Shown: positions 42,015 through 49,925 of the stretch, piece by piece
Layout: each line of letters opens with the position of its first letter
Numbering within the stretch: position 1 is the first letter of the stretch
Assembly: GCF_048159605.1 (NCBI RefSeq)
Contig: NZ_JBLREB010000002.1
Location: 248,001-312,000 of the forward strand
Length of the DNA stretch: 64,000 nucleotides
Source of the DNA: Ectobacillus polymachus
GTDB lineage: Bacteria; Bacillota; Bacilli; Bacillales; Bacillaceae_G
Direction of reading: 5' to 3'
The notes under the pieces: model-generated
Databases searched by the model: none
What the model saw: the letters and a program-made list of their open reading frames with translations, nothing else
Told to the model about the DNA's origin: nothing
Program-made: the position numbers and the translations under genes

Positions 42015-42755
42015 ATTATTCTTCCAAAAATCCTCTTCTTGAACATTCATAGCCCCATTCATAAATTTTTGACGCAAATCAGGGTACTTCGTACTTAATT
42101 CCTTAACAAGGTCTTTCATTTCTTCGCGTTTTGTATGTTTATCAGCCGGACAAGGGTTATGTATAATGGGGATGTCTTTTGCTTTAACAAAATTTATGAT
42201 TGTCTTTTCTTCGATAGCAAGCATTGGACGGATTAAGGTAATGTTAGAGCGATCCAAATAGGTTATGGGCTTAAAAACACCTAATTTTCCTCCATAAAAA
42301 AGGTTCATAAAAAATGTCTCAATACCATCATCTAAATGGTGACCATAAGCTAATTTATTACAATTTAATGAGGCTGCATATTCAAAAAGGGTCCCTCTCC
42401 TTAAGTTAGCACATAAGGAACAAGGGTTTTTTTCTTTCTTATAATCAAAAACAATTTGACTAATGTTCGTTTCTTTTATGTAGAGCTCATGTCCAAGTTC
42501 TTTAACAAACTTTTTTAAGGGCAATATGTCTAAATCCTCAAACCCTAGTGAAAGTGAAATCGGAATGAGATCAAAATGAAATGGAAGGTGCTCTTTTAGA
42601 ATGGTTAATATATACAATAAAGTTGAACTATCTTTTCCACCAGATAAGCCTATAGCTACTCTATCACCCTCTTCTATCATGTTGTATTGTAAAATTGTTT
42701 TCTTAATGGGAGTTAATAGTCGTTTTCTTTCAGAATTGGATAATGTTAAAATCAT
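41997..42755 (-). CDS. TtcA-family tRNA-thiolating PP-loop enzyme
   Basis: 252 aa. PP-loop ATP-pyrophosphatase motif LSGGKDSS (about residues 37-44), CxxC in NPCSLCANLRRG, and a third Cys in HNPCPADKHTKREEM, together the three cluster-binding cysteines of TtcA, which makes 2-thiocytidine at tRNA position 32. YGHHLDDGIETFFMNLFYGG is typical. The start at 42755 is the first Met of the frame, 16 nt after CAAGGAGTAG; spacing is long, so the second Met-like start could matter. Specific tRNA target is inferred from family. Confidence 0.85.
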   Translation of the reverse strand: MILTLSNSERKRLLTPIKKTILQYNMIEEGDRVAIGLSGGKDSSTLLYILTILKEHLPFHFDLIPISLSLGFEDLDILPLKKFVKELGHELYIKETNISQIVFDYKKEKNPCSLCANLRRGTLFEYAASLNCNKLAYGHHLDDGIETFFMNLFYGGKLGVFKPITYLDRSNITLIRPMLAIEEKTIINFVKAKDIPIIHNPCPADKHTKREEMKDLVKELSTKYPDLRQKFMNGAMNVQEEDFWKNNQKTRF

Positions 42756-43116
42756 ATCTTCTACTCCTTGAAAATTTTAGATGCCTACGTAACTGTTTGG
42801 TAGCATTATAATTGATGTCCGGGGAAAATAGAAGTAAGTAATTTCAGGGATGATGGCATAGTTTGGTTATTGCATGATAGGGCGCTCTACTTGGATAAGA
42901 ACAACAAAAGAATGTAAAACCAGATACGTAAATTCACGAGTTGTAAAAATGGTCGCTTGTATGTTTCTTGCAAATACTTGTGAAAAATGTTAATCTACAT
43001 AAGAATTATTTTTGTTCGGTGTAAAGGATAGTATTAGTAAAACTTTTCGCCTTGATGATCACTGAGAGCAAGGATAGTAACACAATGTGTGTTTTTCACA
43101 CTAGGAGGCAACAAAA
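42756..43116. other. Gene-free stretch with the cold-shock gene leader
   Basis: No coding frame is supported. The last ~100 nt (from about 43010) are probably the long 5' leader usual for cold-shock genes, with GTGTGTTTTTCACAC (43085-43101) as a small hairpin just before the ribosome-binding site AGGAGG. Confidence 0.4.
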
Positions 43117-43317
43117 ATGGAAAATGGTAAAGTAAAATGGTTTAACAGCGAAAAAGGCTTCGGATTCATCGAACGTGAAGGCGGAGAAGACGTATTCGTT
43201 CATTTCTCAGCTATTCAAGGCGAAGGTTTCAAATCTTTAGAAGAAGGTCAAGCTGTGACTTTCGATGTTGAGCAAGGTCAACGTGGAGCTCAAGCAGCTA
43301 ACGTGCGTAAAGCTTAA
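43117..43317 (+). CDS. csp: Cold-shock protein (CspA family)
   Basis: 66 aa OB-fold RNA chaperone. RNP1 KGFGFIE and RNP2 VFVHFSAI are intact, with the GKVKWFNSEKGFGF start. It melts RNA structure and aids growth in the cold. AGGAGGCAACAAAA precedes the ATG, with a leader hairpin immediately upstream. A terminator follows. Codon use is highly biased, as in strongly expressed genes. Confidence 0.95.
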   Translation: MENGKVKWFNSEKGFGFIEREGGEDVFVHFSAIQGEGFKSLEEGQAVTFDVEQGQRGAQAANVRKA

Positions 43318-43337
43318 TAATAAAACCAAACTCAGGG

Positions 43338-43364
43338 CAGGCTCTTTATAGAGTCTGTTTTTTT
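43338..43364 (+). terminator. Terminator after csp
   Basis: CAGGCTCT/AGAGTCTG with a 4-nt loop, then seven T. The rest of 43365-43586 shows a possible second hairpin near 43489 but no gene. Confidence 0.85.
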
Positions 43365-43586
43365 ATTTATCTTATAAGCAAGGAACCCCACTCACGAAAC
43401 ATATAAACAGTAAATCAAATGGTAAACAAAGTGTAGCGCGATTGCCTTAGTAACACCATTACGAAATGATCAAGCTTTATTTCAAAGCAACAACAGACAC
43501 TTCTTCTTGATTGAGGTGTCTTTTTTGTTTTGGAAATAAAGGGAATTTCCCTCTATAATAGATGTAAAACAAAGGGAGGGACGGAT

Positions 43587-44087
43587 ATGCCATTGTATGA
43601 ACCAGAGGAAGTTCTTTTTCGAGGAAAAGATTTAGAAGTAATGTGGACTTATTTCCAATATAAAGGAAAAATGTACTCAGCAAAATACATATTCGGGCTT
43701 GAAAAAAGAGAAATATCAGCCAAACGACCGTGGGAGATCCCGCTTATGATAGGGGGCGCTGCCTGCGTTCTATTTGGTATTCGCTCCTTGTTTGTGCTCC
43801 AAGGCATGAACGGGACTTTCTATGTCATGCTGTTTTGGCTTTTTCTATCTGCAATCCTCTTCCTCTGGGCGTACCGGTATTATAAAACAAACATTTCTAC
43901 TTATAGTCTCATCATCGATATGCTGAAAGATCCTATTATCGTCCACTTCCCAGACGATGAAATGGAGCGTGATGATGCTTTCGAAGCATTACTACAAGCA
44001 ATGGCAAATACACCAATGATCTCCTTGGACGAAAAAGAAGAACTACTGGAAGAGGAGGAAGAACTTGCGGAAGACGAGGAGGAGTAA
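43587..44087 (+). CDS. Hypothetical membrane protein with Glu-rich C-terminus
   Basis: 166 aa. N-terminal soluble part (MPLYEPEEVLFRGKDLEVMW), two transmembrane helices (about 50-70 and 78-98), then a cytoplasmic tail ending in a Glu/Asp run (EELLEEEEELAEDEEE). Start ATG 43587 follows AAGGGAGGGACGG; the longer frame from 43530 lacks a site. Oddly, the stop codon TAA (44085-44087) is the TAA of the first TAACGGCG motif of repeat array 3, and the purine-rich Glu codons resemble the array linker. No family recognised. Confidence 0.7.
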   Translation: MPLYEPEEVLFRGKDLEVMWTYFQYKGKMYSAKYIFGLEKREISAKRPWEIPLMIGGAACVLFGIRSLFVLQGMNGTFYVMLFWLFLSAILFLWAYRYYKTNISTYSLIIDMLKDPIIVHFPDDEMERDDAFEALLQAMANTPMISLDEKEELLEEEEELAEDEEE

Positions 44088-44868
44088 CGGCGGCGGAAGT
44101 GCGGGTTCGGAGGAAGAAAAAGGCGCCGCGGAATGAGCTAACGGTGGGAAACGGAGGTTTAACGGCGGAAATCAGGAGTTAACGGCGAAAACCAGAAGTG
44201 TAACGGGAAAAGAGCGTGTTCGGAGGAAGAAAGAGTGTCAGCGGAAAAGGTTAACGGTGGAAAACAGAGGTTTAACGGCGAAAAATCAGGAGTTAACGGC
44301 GAAAATCCGAAGCGTAACGGCGAAAGTGCTAGTTCGGAGGAAGAAAGAAGGTTTCCAGAAAAGGTTAACGGCGAAATTCAGAGGTTTAACGGCGAAAATC
44401 TGAAGTGTAACGGCAAAAGAGCGTGTTCGGAGGAAGAAAGAGTGTCAGCGGAAAAGGTTAACGGCGAAAAAACAGGAGTTAACGGCGAAAACCAGAAGTG
44501 TAACGGGAAAAGAGCGTGTTCGGAGGAAGAAAGAGCGTGTTCGGGAAAGGTTAAGGGCGGAAAACGGAGGTTTAACGGCGAGAATGCAGGAGTTAACGGC
44601 GAAAATCCGAAGTGTAACGGCGAAAGTGCTAGTTCGGAGGAAGAAAGAGGGTTTCCAGAAAAGGTTAACGGCGAAAAACAGAGGTTTAACGGCGAAAAAA
44701 CAGGAGTTAACGGCGAGACTCAAGAGTGTAACGGCAAAAGAGCGTGTTCGGAGGAAGAAAGAGGTTTCCCGGAAAAGGTTAACGGTGAAAATACAGAATT
44801 TAACGGCGAAAATCCGAAGTGTAACGGCAAAAGTACCGGTTCGGAGGAAGAAAAAGGAGCTCCAGATT
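44085..44868 (+). repeat. Array 3: seven units of TTAACGGCGAAA motifs at 21-bp pitch with 51-bp steps
   Basis: TAACGG cores begin at 44085, then 44139, 44160, 44180, 44201; 44252, 44273, 44294, 44315; 44366, 44387, 44408; 44459, 44480, 44501; 44552 (TAAGGG), 44573, 44594, 44615; 44666, 44687, 44708, 44729; 44780, 44801, 44822. Within sets the spacing is 21 bp; from the last core of one set to the first of the next it is 51 bp. Units are 114 bp (four cores) or 93 bp (three cores). The linker (GCGTGTTCGGAGGAAGAAAG type) differs from array 1. Long open frames exist on both strands here, as expected from the repeat alone. Confidence 0.93.
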
Positions 44869-44995
44869 AAGTTATCGACGAAAACGAAAGATTTATCGAC
44901 GAAAACGAAAGATTTATCGACGAAACTGGAGGATTTATCGACGAAAACGAAGAGTTTATCGACGAAACTAAAGGGTTTATCAACGAAACCCCATT
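44868..44995 (+). repeat. Array 4: six TTTATCGACGAAA motifs at exactly 21-bp pitch
   Basis: TATCGACG cores (last one TATCAACG) begin at 44873, 44894, 44915, 44936, 44957 and 44978, all 21 bp apart. The first is 51 bp after the last core of array 3, so the two motif variants continue one spacing scheme. The sequence matches array 2 in type. Confidence 0.93.
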
Positions 44996-45101
44996 TCCGC
45001 GAAAAAAGGAGAGAATCCCCCACCCAGTTTCTCCACCACACCCCCAGTGCTAGATATGAATGTTGATATATCCCAATACACACCTAAAGGAGGTAAGTTA
45101 A

Positions 45102-45389
45102 ATGATTAAATGGCTAGCTATTGTGACTGTTGTTCTCTATCTTGCATCCTATTATTATTCAAGACGCTTTTTGCTGCATGAAGGTCGTGATGAAAGAGGG
45201 AAATTGATTCTTGATAAATCCCGTTCGAAAGCTTTCCCGTTTATATTAGGAGGTTGGGGTCTGCTGTATTTCTTCAATCAGTATCACCAGCTATCTTATT
45301 CACAATTTCAAGATGCTATTGTTCTAGTAGTCATGTTAGTACAATTAATTCAATTTATCTATTTGCTTATCTATCGGCGGCAGTACTAA
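45102..45389 (+). CDS. Small membrane protein
   Basis: 95 aa with three hydrophobic segments (about 3-20, 47-62 and 70-90) and a charged loop HEGRDERGKLILDKSRSKAF between the first two. AAAGGAGGTAAGTTAA is a strong ribosome site. The plan resembles uncharacterised small Bacillus membrane proteins; I do not recognise the family. It lies between repeat array 4 and spoIIID. Confidence 0.65.
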   Translation: MIKWLAIVTVVLYLASYYYSRRFLLHEGRDERGKLILDKSRSKAFPFILGGWGLLYFFNQYHQLSYSQFQDAIVLVVMLVQLIQFIYLLIYRRQY

Positions 45390-45600
45390 TCGAGATGGTC
45401 TATCCAAATAAAAATCAGCATAAAATTCACCTGAACTACCAAACTGCAGAATCCATTTTGATCAGTCAAAATCGATTCTTTTTATTTTCCTGTTAGTCAG
45501 GGATTTGCGCGATATGCTTAATCAAACTCCCCCCCAAAAAAAAACCTCAATCCAATCACCCTAAATCCGTCAAATTCTAGACAAATTTGCACACCTATTG

Positions 45601-45629
45601 GCATATAACTTGAATAGGGTCCATACAAT
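45601..45629 (+). promoter_or_regulatory. Sigma-E promoter of spoIIID
   Basis: CATACAAT (45622-45629) is a perfect sigma-E -10; GCATATAA (45601-45608), 13 bp upstream, is a fair -35. Expected for the mother-cell regulator spoIIID. The gap 45390-45600 shows no gene. Confidence 0.75.
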
Positions 45630-45795
45630 GGTATAAACCCATCAAAGAGAGTGTTTGAGGTGAGAAATCGTGGATCAGTTTATCATAAATCATAAGTCAG
45701 CCAAGTCCAACGAGAAGAACTCGAACCTACTTTATAGAGCCAGACTGCGAGTCTCATTTCACGCTTCTCACATCCAATTCGGGGAGGCGAGTGGT

Positions 45796-46068
45796 GTGCA
45801 CGATTACATCAAAGAGAGGACAATCAAGATAGGTAAATATATCGTGGAGACAAGAAAAACGGTTCGCGTGATTGCGAAGGAATTTGGTGTGTCGAAGAGT
45901 ACAGTCCATAAGGATTTGACGGAGCGTCTTCCTGAGATTAATCCGGATTTGGCAAATGAGGTGAAGGAGATTCTTGATTACCATAAGTCGATTCGGCATT
46001 TAAGGGGTGGTGAGGCGACGAAGCAGAAGTATAGAAAAGAGGATACGGAGAAGACGGTGAGGCAATAG
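45796..46068 (+). CDS. spoIIID: Stage III sporulation transcriptional regulator SpoIIID
   Basis: 90 aa DNA-binding protein that reshapes the sigma-E regulon in the mother cell. The sequence VHDYIKERTIKIGKYIVETR, then the helix-turn-helix VRVIAKEFGVSKSTVHKDL, and the basic C-terminal region with LRGGEATKQKYRK are those of SpoIIID. I start at GTG 45796 (family N-terminus M-HDYIKER), 8 nt after GGGGAGG; the ORF extending to 45670 is leader. Preceded by a sigma-E promoter and followed by mbl. Confidence 0.95.
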   Translation: MHDYIKERTIKIGKYIVETRKTVRVIAKEFGVSKSTVHKDLTERLPEINPDLANEVKEILDYHKSIRHLRGGEATKQKYRKEDTEKTVRQ

Positions 46069-46231
46069 ACATGACATGTTTCAGATGGTTCCAATTAATA
46101 TTTGTAAAATTTCCATAAGAAAATCCTCCACGTTTAGTTACGTTTCAGAATGAGATATGCTAAAATTGTAAACTAGGTGCATAAGAAATCGTGACTCATT
46201 AGAGTGTACTATCAAGGAGGATAAATCTGGA

Positions 46232-47233
46232 ATGTTTTCGAAGGATATTGGTATCGATCTTGGAACAGCGAATGTGTTGATTCATGTTAAGGGTAAAGGA
46301 ATTGTATTAAATGAACCTTCTGTAGTGGCAATAGATCGTAATACGGGTAGAGTGTTGGCAGTCGGAGAAGAAGCAAGACGTATGGTTGGTCGTACGCCTG
46401 GAAATATTGTTGCCATTCGTCCGTTGAAGGATGGAGTCATTGCAGATTTCGAAATTACGGAAGCGATGTTAAAGCATTTTATTAATAAATTGAATGTGAA
46501 AGGTTTCATGTCTAAGCCACGCATTTTAATTTGCTGTCCTACGAATATTACGTCTGTTGAACAGAAGGCGATTCGTGAGGCTGCTGAGAAGTCTGGCGGT
46601 AAGAAGGTTTATCTTGAGGAAGAGCCTAAGGTAGCTGCTATTGGTGCAGGTATGGATATTTTCCAACCGTACGGAAATATGGTAGTGGATATTGGTGGAG
46701 GTACTACGGATATCGCAGTTCTTTCTATGGGCGATATTGTTACCTCCTCTAGTATCAAGATGGCTGGCGACAAGTTTGACATGGAAATTTTGAATTATAT
46801 TAAACGCAAGTACAAGCTATTAATCGGGGATCGTACGGCTGAAAACGTGAAAATCGAAGTAGGTACTGTATTCCCAGGTTCTCGTAGCGAAACCATTGAA
46901 ATTCGCGGACGTGATATGGTAACAGGATTGCCTCGTACGATTTCAGTTGGATCAGAGGAAATTCAAGAAGCGCTTAAGGAAAATGCTTCTGTTATTGTAC
47001 AAGCTGCTAAAGGTGTGTTGGAACGTACTCCACCAGAACTTGCAGCTGATATTATCGACCGCGGTGTCATTTTAACAGGCGGCGGAGCATTGTTACACGG
47101 TATCGATATGCTTCTTGCTGAAGAATTGAAGGTTCCAGTTCTTATTGCAGAAGATCCAATGCAATGTGTTGCAATCGGAACAGGCGTAATGCTTGATAAT
47201 ATTGATCGTTTACCAAGACGCGGTTTAGTTTAA
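46232..47233 (+). CDS. mbl: MreB-like actin homologue Mbl
   Basis: 333 aa cytoskeletal ATPase that forms membrane-bound filaments guiding lateral wall synthesis. DIGIDLGTANVLIHVKGKGI is the phosphate-1 motif; VVDIGGGTTDIAVLS phosphate-2; ILTGGGALLHGID the adenosine motif. The sequence is much closer to Mbl than to MreB or MreBH as I recall them, and the position after spoIIID is that of B. subtilis mbl. AAGGAGGATAAATCTGG precedes the ATG. A strong terminator follows directly. Confidence 0.95.
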   Translation: MFSKDIGIDLGTANVLIHVKGKGIVLNEPSVVAIDRNTGRVLAVGEEARRMVGRTPGNIVAIRPLKDGVIADFEITEAMLKHFINKLNVKGFMSKPRILICCPTNITSVEQKAIREAAEKSGGKKVYLEEEPKVAAIGAGMDIFQPYGNMVVDIGGGTTDIAVLSMGDIVTSSSIKMAGDKFDMEILNYIKRKYKLLIGDRTAENVKIEVGTVFPGSRSETIEIRGRDMVTGLPRTISVGSEEIQEALKENASVIVQAAKGVLERTPPELAADIIDRGVILTGGGALLHGIDMLLAEELKVPVLIAEDPMQCVAIGTGVMLDNIDRLPRRGLV

Positions 47234-47260
47234 TATCCTGCTACCTCGTTCTTTATGTCG

Positions 47261-47290
47261 CACAGTGTATATTTTATACACTGTGTTTTT
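47261..47290 (+). terminator. Terminator after mbl
   Basis: CACAGTGTATA/TATACACTGTG with a 3-nt loop, then TTTTTCTCTTTTT. Confidence 0.92.
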
Positions 47291-47360
47291 CTCTTTTTGT
47301 CCTGCTTCTGGGCAGATGCAAGCGTGAGTAAGGGATGTATAAAAACCGCCGAAACAATCA

Positions 47361-47521
47361 CATTATCCCGCTTTAACTGGCAGTAAGCCCCCACTTCAAG
47401 GCTTAAGAGAAACCGAAGAAGGCTAAGTAGGGGGCAACTGCCAGTAAAAGTCCGATTGGGCGGGCTAACCCAAAAGTAGGGGAATGAAAGAGCCCCCCTA
47501 CTTTTGGGAAGTTTCACTTTA
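47361..47521. repeat. bcr1-like structured repeat, full copy B
   Basis: Same layout as copy A at 35156. Stems: CTGGCAGT/ACTGCCAG (copy A has CGGGCAGT/ACTGCCCG), CCCCCACTT/AAGTAGGGGG, and CCCAAAAGTAGGGG/CCCCTACTTTTGGG (copy A has a different but equally paired CCCTCGGTGGGGG stem). Right border TTTAT (47517-47521); left border ATTAT, one base different. Confidence 0.88.
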
Positions 47522-47750
47522 TGTTAACTATAATTAAAAAAAATCTTACAATCGGTATAAAAACGAGAAAAACCGAGCATAAATGAGAAAAACCGACATT
47601 ATGCAACATCTTTTCATGATTTTTGATGTATTTGGGGTTTTTGTTTTTGGTATATAGCATTTATAATCATAGTGAATACGACACATGAGGCATAATGTTC
47701 TAAATTCATTAGTGAATGAAAATTGCATATTGCCTTTCCCCTAACTTGGA

Positions 47751-47839
47751 CATACACTCTGACTTTACCTCCGTGTCAAAAGGTAAAATCAATTGCTTCC
47801 TAATATTTGCTTTCGGAAGTTAGAGTGTATGCTTTTTTT
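47751..47839 (+). ncRNA. Unidentified structured RNA ending in a terminator
   Basis: CATACACTCTGACTT (from 47751) pairs with AAGTTAGAGTGTATG (to 47831), a 16-bp helix enclosing about 49 nt that contains a smaller ACCT/AGGT stem, followed by seven T. It could be a small RNA, a leader attenuator of fabZ, or an insertion remnant. It matches no riboswitch core I know. The rest of 47522-47750 shows no gene. Confidence 0.45.
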
Positions 47840-47861
47840 ATGCCGCAAATTCCGAATACGG

Positions 47862-47890
47862 TTCACAAATCATGCTTACAATGGGATAAT
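47862..47890 (+). promoter_or_regulatory. Sigma-A promoter of fabZ
   Basis: TTCACA (47862-47867), 17-bp spacer, GATAAT (47885-47890). It lies after the structured RNA, so fabZ has its own promoter independent of it. Confidence 0.6.
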
Positions 47891-47983
47891 GAATGAGAAA
47901 CTTGTCCTCATCAGCTTCGAAGGTTCGAAAGCTGGGGGGTTACTTCCTTGCACGACTGAAATATGAATAAAGGAGCGAACTGT

Positions 47984-48406
47984 ATGTTAGATATTCAACA
48001 AATTAAAGAAATTATTCCGCATCGTTATCCATTCTTACTTGTTGACCAAATCCTTGAAATCGAAGAAGGGAAACGTGCTGTTGGCTTGAAGAATGTTACG
48101 GCAAACGAACCATTCTTCCAAGGTCACTTCCCGGATTATCCTGTTATGCCAGGTGTACTTATTGTCGAAGCACTCGCACAAGTCGGCGCCGCAGCGATGC
48201 TTATTAAGGAAGAAAACAAAGGCAAGATCGGCTTCTTCGCAGGAATCGACAACTGCCGCTTCAAACGCCAAGTAATGCCCGGCGATCAGTTGCGTCTAGA
48301 AGTGGAAATTGTCCGCTTGAAGGGACCAATCGGCAAAGGAAAAGCGGTTGCTACTGTGAACGGTGAGCTTGCATGCGAAGCGGAGATTACATTTGCAATT
48401 AAATAA
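47984..48406 (+). CDS. fabZ: 3-hydroxyacyl-ACP dehydratase
   Basis: 140 aa hot-dog-fold enzyme that dehydrates beta-hydroxyacyl-ACP in fatty-acid elongation. Active-site His in IIPHRYPFLLVD and Glu in MPGVLIVEALAQVG are present, with the GHFPDYPVMPG signature. Start ATG 47984 follows AAAGGAG by about 8 nt; the ATG at 47963 is upstream of that site. In other Bacillus the flagellar rod genes flhO-flhP lie between mbl and fabZ; here only the repeat and structured RNA do. Confidence 0.95.
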   Translation: MLDIQQIKEIIPHRYPFLLVDQILEIEEGKRAVGLKNVTANEPFFQGHFPDYPVMPGVLIVEALAQVGAAAMLIKEENKGKIGFFAGIDNCRFKRQVMPGDQLRLEVEIVRLKGPIGKGKAVATVNGELACEAEITFAIK

Positions 48407-48416
48407 TGATGAATGA

Positions 48417-48445
48417 AAGGTGCCTAAAATTTTAGGCGCTTTTTT
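48417..48445 (+). terminator. Terminator after fabZ
   Basis: GGTGCCTAAAA/TTTTAGGCGC stem followed by TTTTTTTG. Confidence 0.85.
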
Positions 48446-48533
48446 TGTTCTAGTAGGAATCGGCATCAAAAAATTAGGATAATTGAGATAACTTGGAAGA
48501 TACGATATCATGGTTGTTAAAGGAGGATGAAAA

Positions 48534-48977
48534 ATGGAGGTATATCAAGCGACAATAACAGATTTAGTAGGTGTTTCTGAACTATTTAATTTATATCGTG
48601 TTTTTTACAATCAATCTTCTGATCTTGAGGGTGCAGCAACGTTTCTTGCAGAACGTATTAATAATCAAGAATCCGTGATATTTGTAGCTGTACAAGAAGG
48701 AAGATATGTAGGCTTTACGCAGCTATATCCCTCCTTTTCATCTGTTTCAATGAGAAGAATGTGGATTTTAAATGATTTATATGTTCTCAAGGAAGCAAGA
48801 GGCCAAGGTGTAGCACAAAAGCTTTTAGATGCTGCGAAAAAGTATGCTCTGCAAACTGAAGCAAAGTCATTAGAACTGCAGACTGCTCCAGACAATAAGA
48901 TTGCCCAAAAATTGTATGAAAAGAACGGATATCAAAAAGATACAACTTTCTTTCATTATTCTTTAAACCTTAATTGA
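48534..48977 (+). CDS. GNAT-family N-acetyltransferase
   Basis: 147 aa. Acetyl-CoA-binding motif A is LNDLYVLKEARGQGVAQKLLDAAKKYA (RGQGVA), followed by the beta-strand LELQTAPDNKIAQKLYEKNGYQK of motif B. AAAGGAGGATGAAAA precedes the ATG. The acceptor substrate is unknown. Stand-alone gene ended by a strong bidirectional terminator. Confidence 0.88.
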   Translation: MEVYQATITDLVGVSELFNLYRVFYNQSSDLEGAATFLAERINNQESVIFVAVQEGRYVGFTQLYPSFSSVSMRRMWILNDLYVLKEARGQGVAQKLLDAAKKYALQTEAKSLELQTAPDNKIAQKLYEKNGYQKDTTFFHYSLNLN

Positions 48978-48990
48978 TTCGAGACTGCAG

Positions 48991-49035
48991 AAAAAGTGCC
49001 AACGAAAAACAATGTGTTTTTCGTTGGCACTTTTT
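48991..49035. terminator. Bidirectional terminator
   Basis: AAAAAGTGCCAACGAAAAAC pairs with its full complement around AATGT; serves both the GNAT gene and the convergent metallochaperone gene. Confidence 0.93.
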
Positions 49036-49476
49036 TCATTCGCTTAGTTCATTGATATATTGCGTAACATTCCCTAAACAACAACTACCTTGAGGATTGT
49101 TCACCTCGCACCCACAGCGGTTTTCTTTGATGTTCTCACGAATATGGTCTACGGGAGTGAGTCCTTTTTCAACAGATTGATTTATTTTTTCTTTAGTCCA
49201 GTCGAAGCAATAACAAATTGGTGCTGCGTCATCCTTTTGATGTACGGCTACCTTTATGTCAGATACAAGGTATGTTTTATGATTTGTATCAAAATAAACG
49301 ACATCACAATCCTCGGTTGAACAGAAATAGTGCTGAGCATTCGCGTTTACTGTTTCTAATGCCGCTGGTTTAAGCAATGATTTTACGGTAACCAGCTTTA
49401 CTTGTTTTGCTTTCTTCTTACAGGATGGACATTCAGCATCCGTTTCCATTTTCGTGTTACAACAACAAGCTCCCAT
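49036..49476 (-). CDS. CopZ-like iron-sulfur/zinc metallochaperone
   Basis: 146 aa, cysteine-rich: MGACCCNTK start, CPSCKKKA zinc ribbon, FCSTEDCDVVYF, then ICYCFDWTKEKI and NRCGCEVNNPQGSCC. This fits the proteins annotated as putative iron-sulfur-binding metallochaperones (the N-terminal domain of archaeal CopZ plus a BFD-like [2Fe-2S] C-terminus). It probably handles Hg, Cu or another thiophilic metal. GAAGGCGGTAGAAG precedes the start. It sits 23 nt after the MerR gene, in the same transcript. Confidence 0.8.
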   Translation of the reverse strand: MGACCCNTKMETDAECPSCKKKAKQVKLVTVKSLLKPAALETVNANAQHYFCSTEDCDVVYFDTNHKTYLVSDIKVAVHQKDDAAPICYCFDWTKEKINQSVEKGLTPVDHIRENIKENRCGCEVNNPQGSCCLGNVTQYINELSE

Positions 49477-49499
49477 TCTTCTACCGCCTTCACAATGTA

Positions 49500-49907
49500 T
49501 TATTTCTTTTCTTCATTCATTAACGTTTCGATAATCGGACATTCATGTAGAGATTTTTCGTTAGGGCAACAATCCTTTAGTTGAACAAGCATATGTTCGA
49601 TTCGTTTTAAATCGCTAATTTTCTTTTGTACTTCTTCTATTTTTTGCATGACGAAATCATACATATTCTTACAGCGTTCCTCATCTTTGTCGACGACTCC
49701 AAGTAATGTATTGATTTCAGCTAAAGAAAATCCTAATTCCTGCATTCGTTTAATAAACTGTATACGATGAATCATTTCGGCTGGATATACTCTATATCCT
49801 GATGGTGTTCGGGAAGGTTCTGAGACGATCCCCATTCTTTCGTAGTAGCGTATGGTTTCTTTATTGACTCCGCATTTTGCTGCAAGTTCACTAATCAGAT
49901 AGCTCAC
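49500..49907 (-). CDS. merR: MerR-family regulator with mercury-type cysteine triad
   Basis: 135 aa from GTG 49907, which follows GAGGTG by 6 nt. Helix-turn-helix SELAAKCGVNKETIRYYERMGI, then the dimerisation helix. With this start, Cys79, Cys114 and Cys123 (DEERCKN, KDCCPNE, HECPI) match in position the three Hg(II) ligands of Bacillus MerR. So it is probably a true Hg(II) sensor, though related thiophilic-metal sensors are possible. No mercuric reductase or transporter gene is near; the only partner is the metallochaperone gene. Confidence 0.85.
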   Translation of the reverse strand: MSYLISELAAKCGVNKETIRYYERMGIVSEPSRTPSGYRVYPAEMIHRIQFIKRMQELGFSLAEINTLLGVVDKDEERCKNMYDFVMQKIEEVQKKISDLKRIEHMLVQLKDCCPNEKSLHECPIIETLMNEEKK

Positions 49908-49925
49908 CCTATTCACCTCAGGTAC

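Noticed and set aside
44235..44870. 211-codon open frame across array 3 (NGEK/NGEN-type heptads), and a 212-codon frame on the opposite strand
   Set aside because: Both strands are open only because the 21-bp motif lacks stops in those frames; array 1 has the same motifs with frame-breaking indels and no start. A repeat protein is not excluded, but nothing beyond the repeat supports it.
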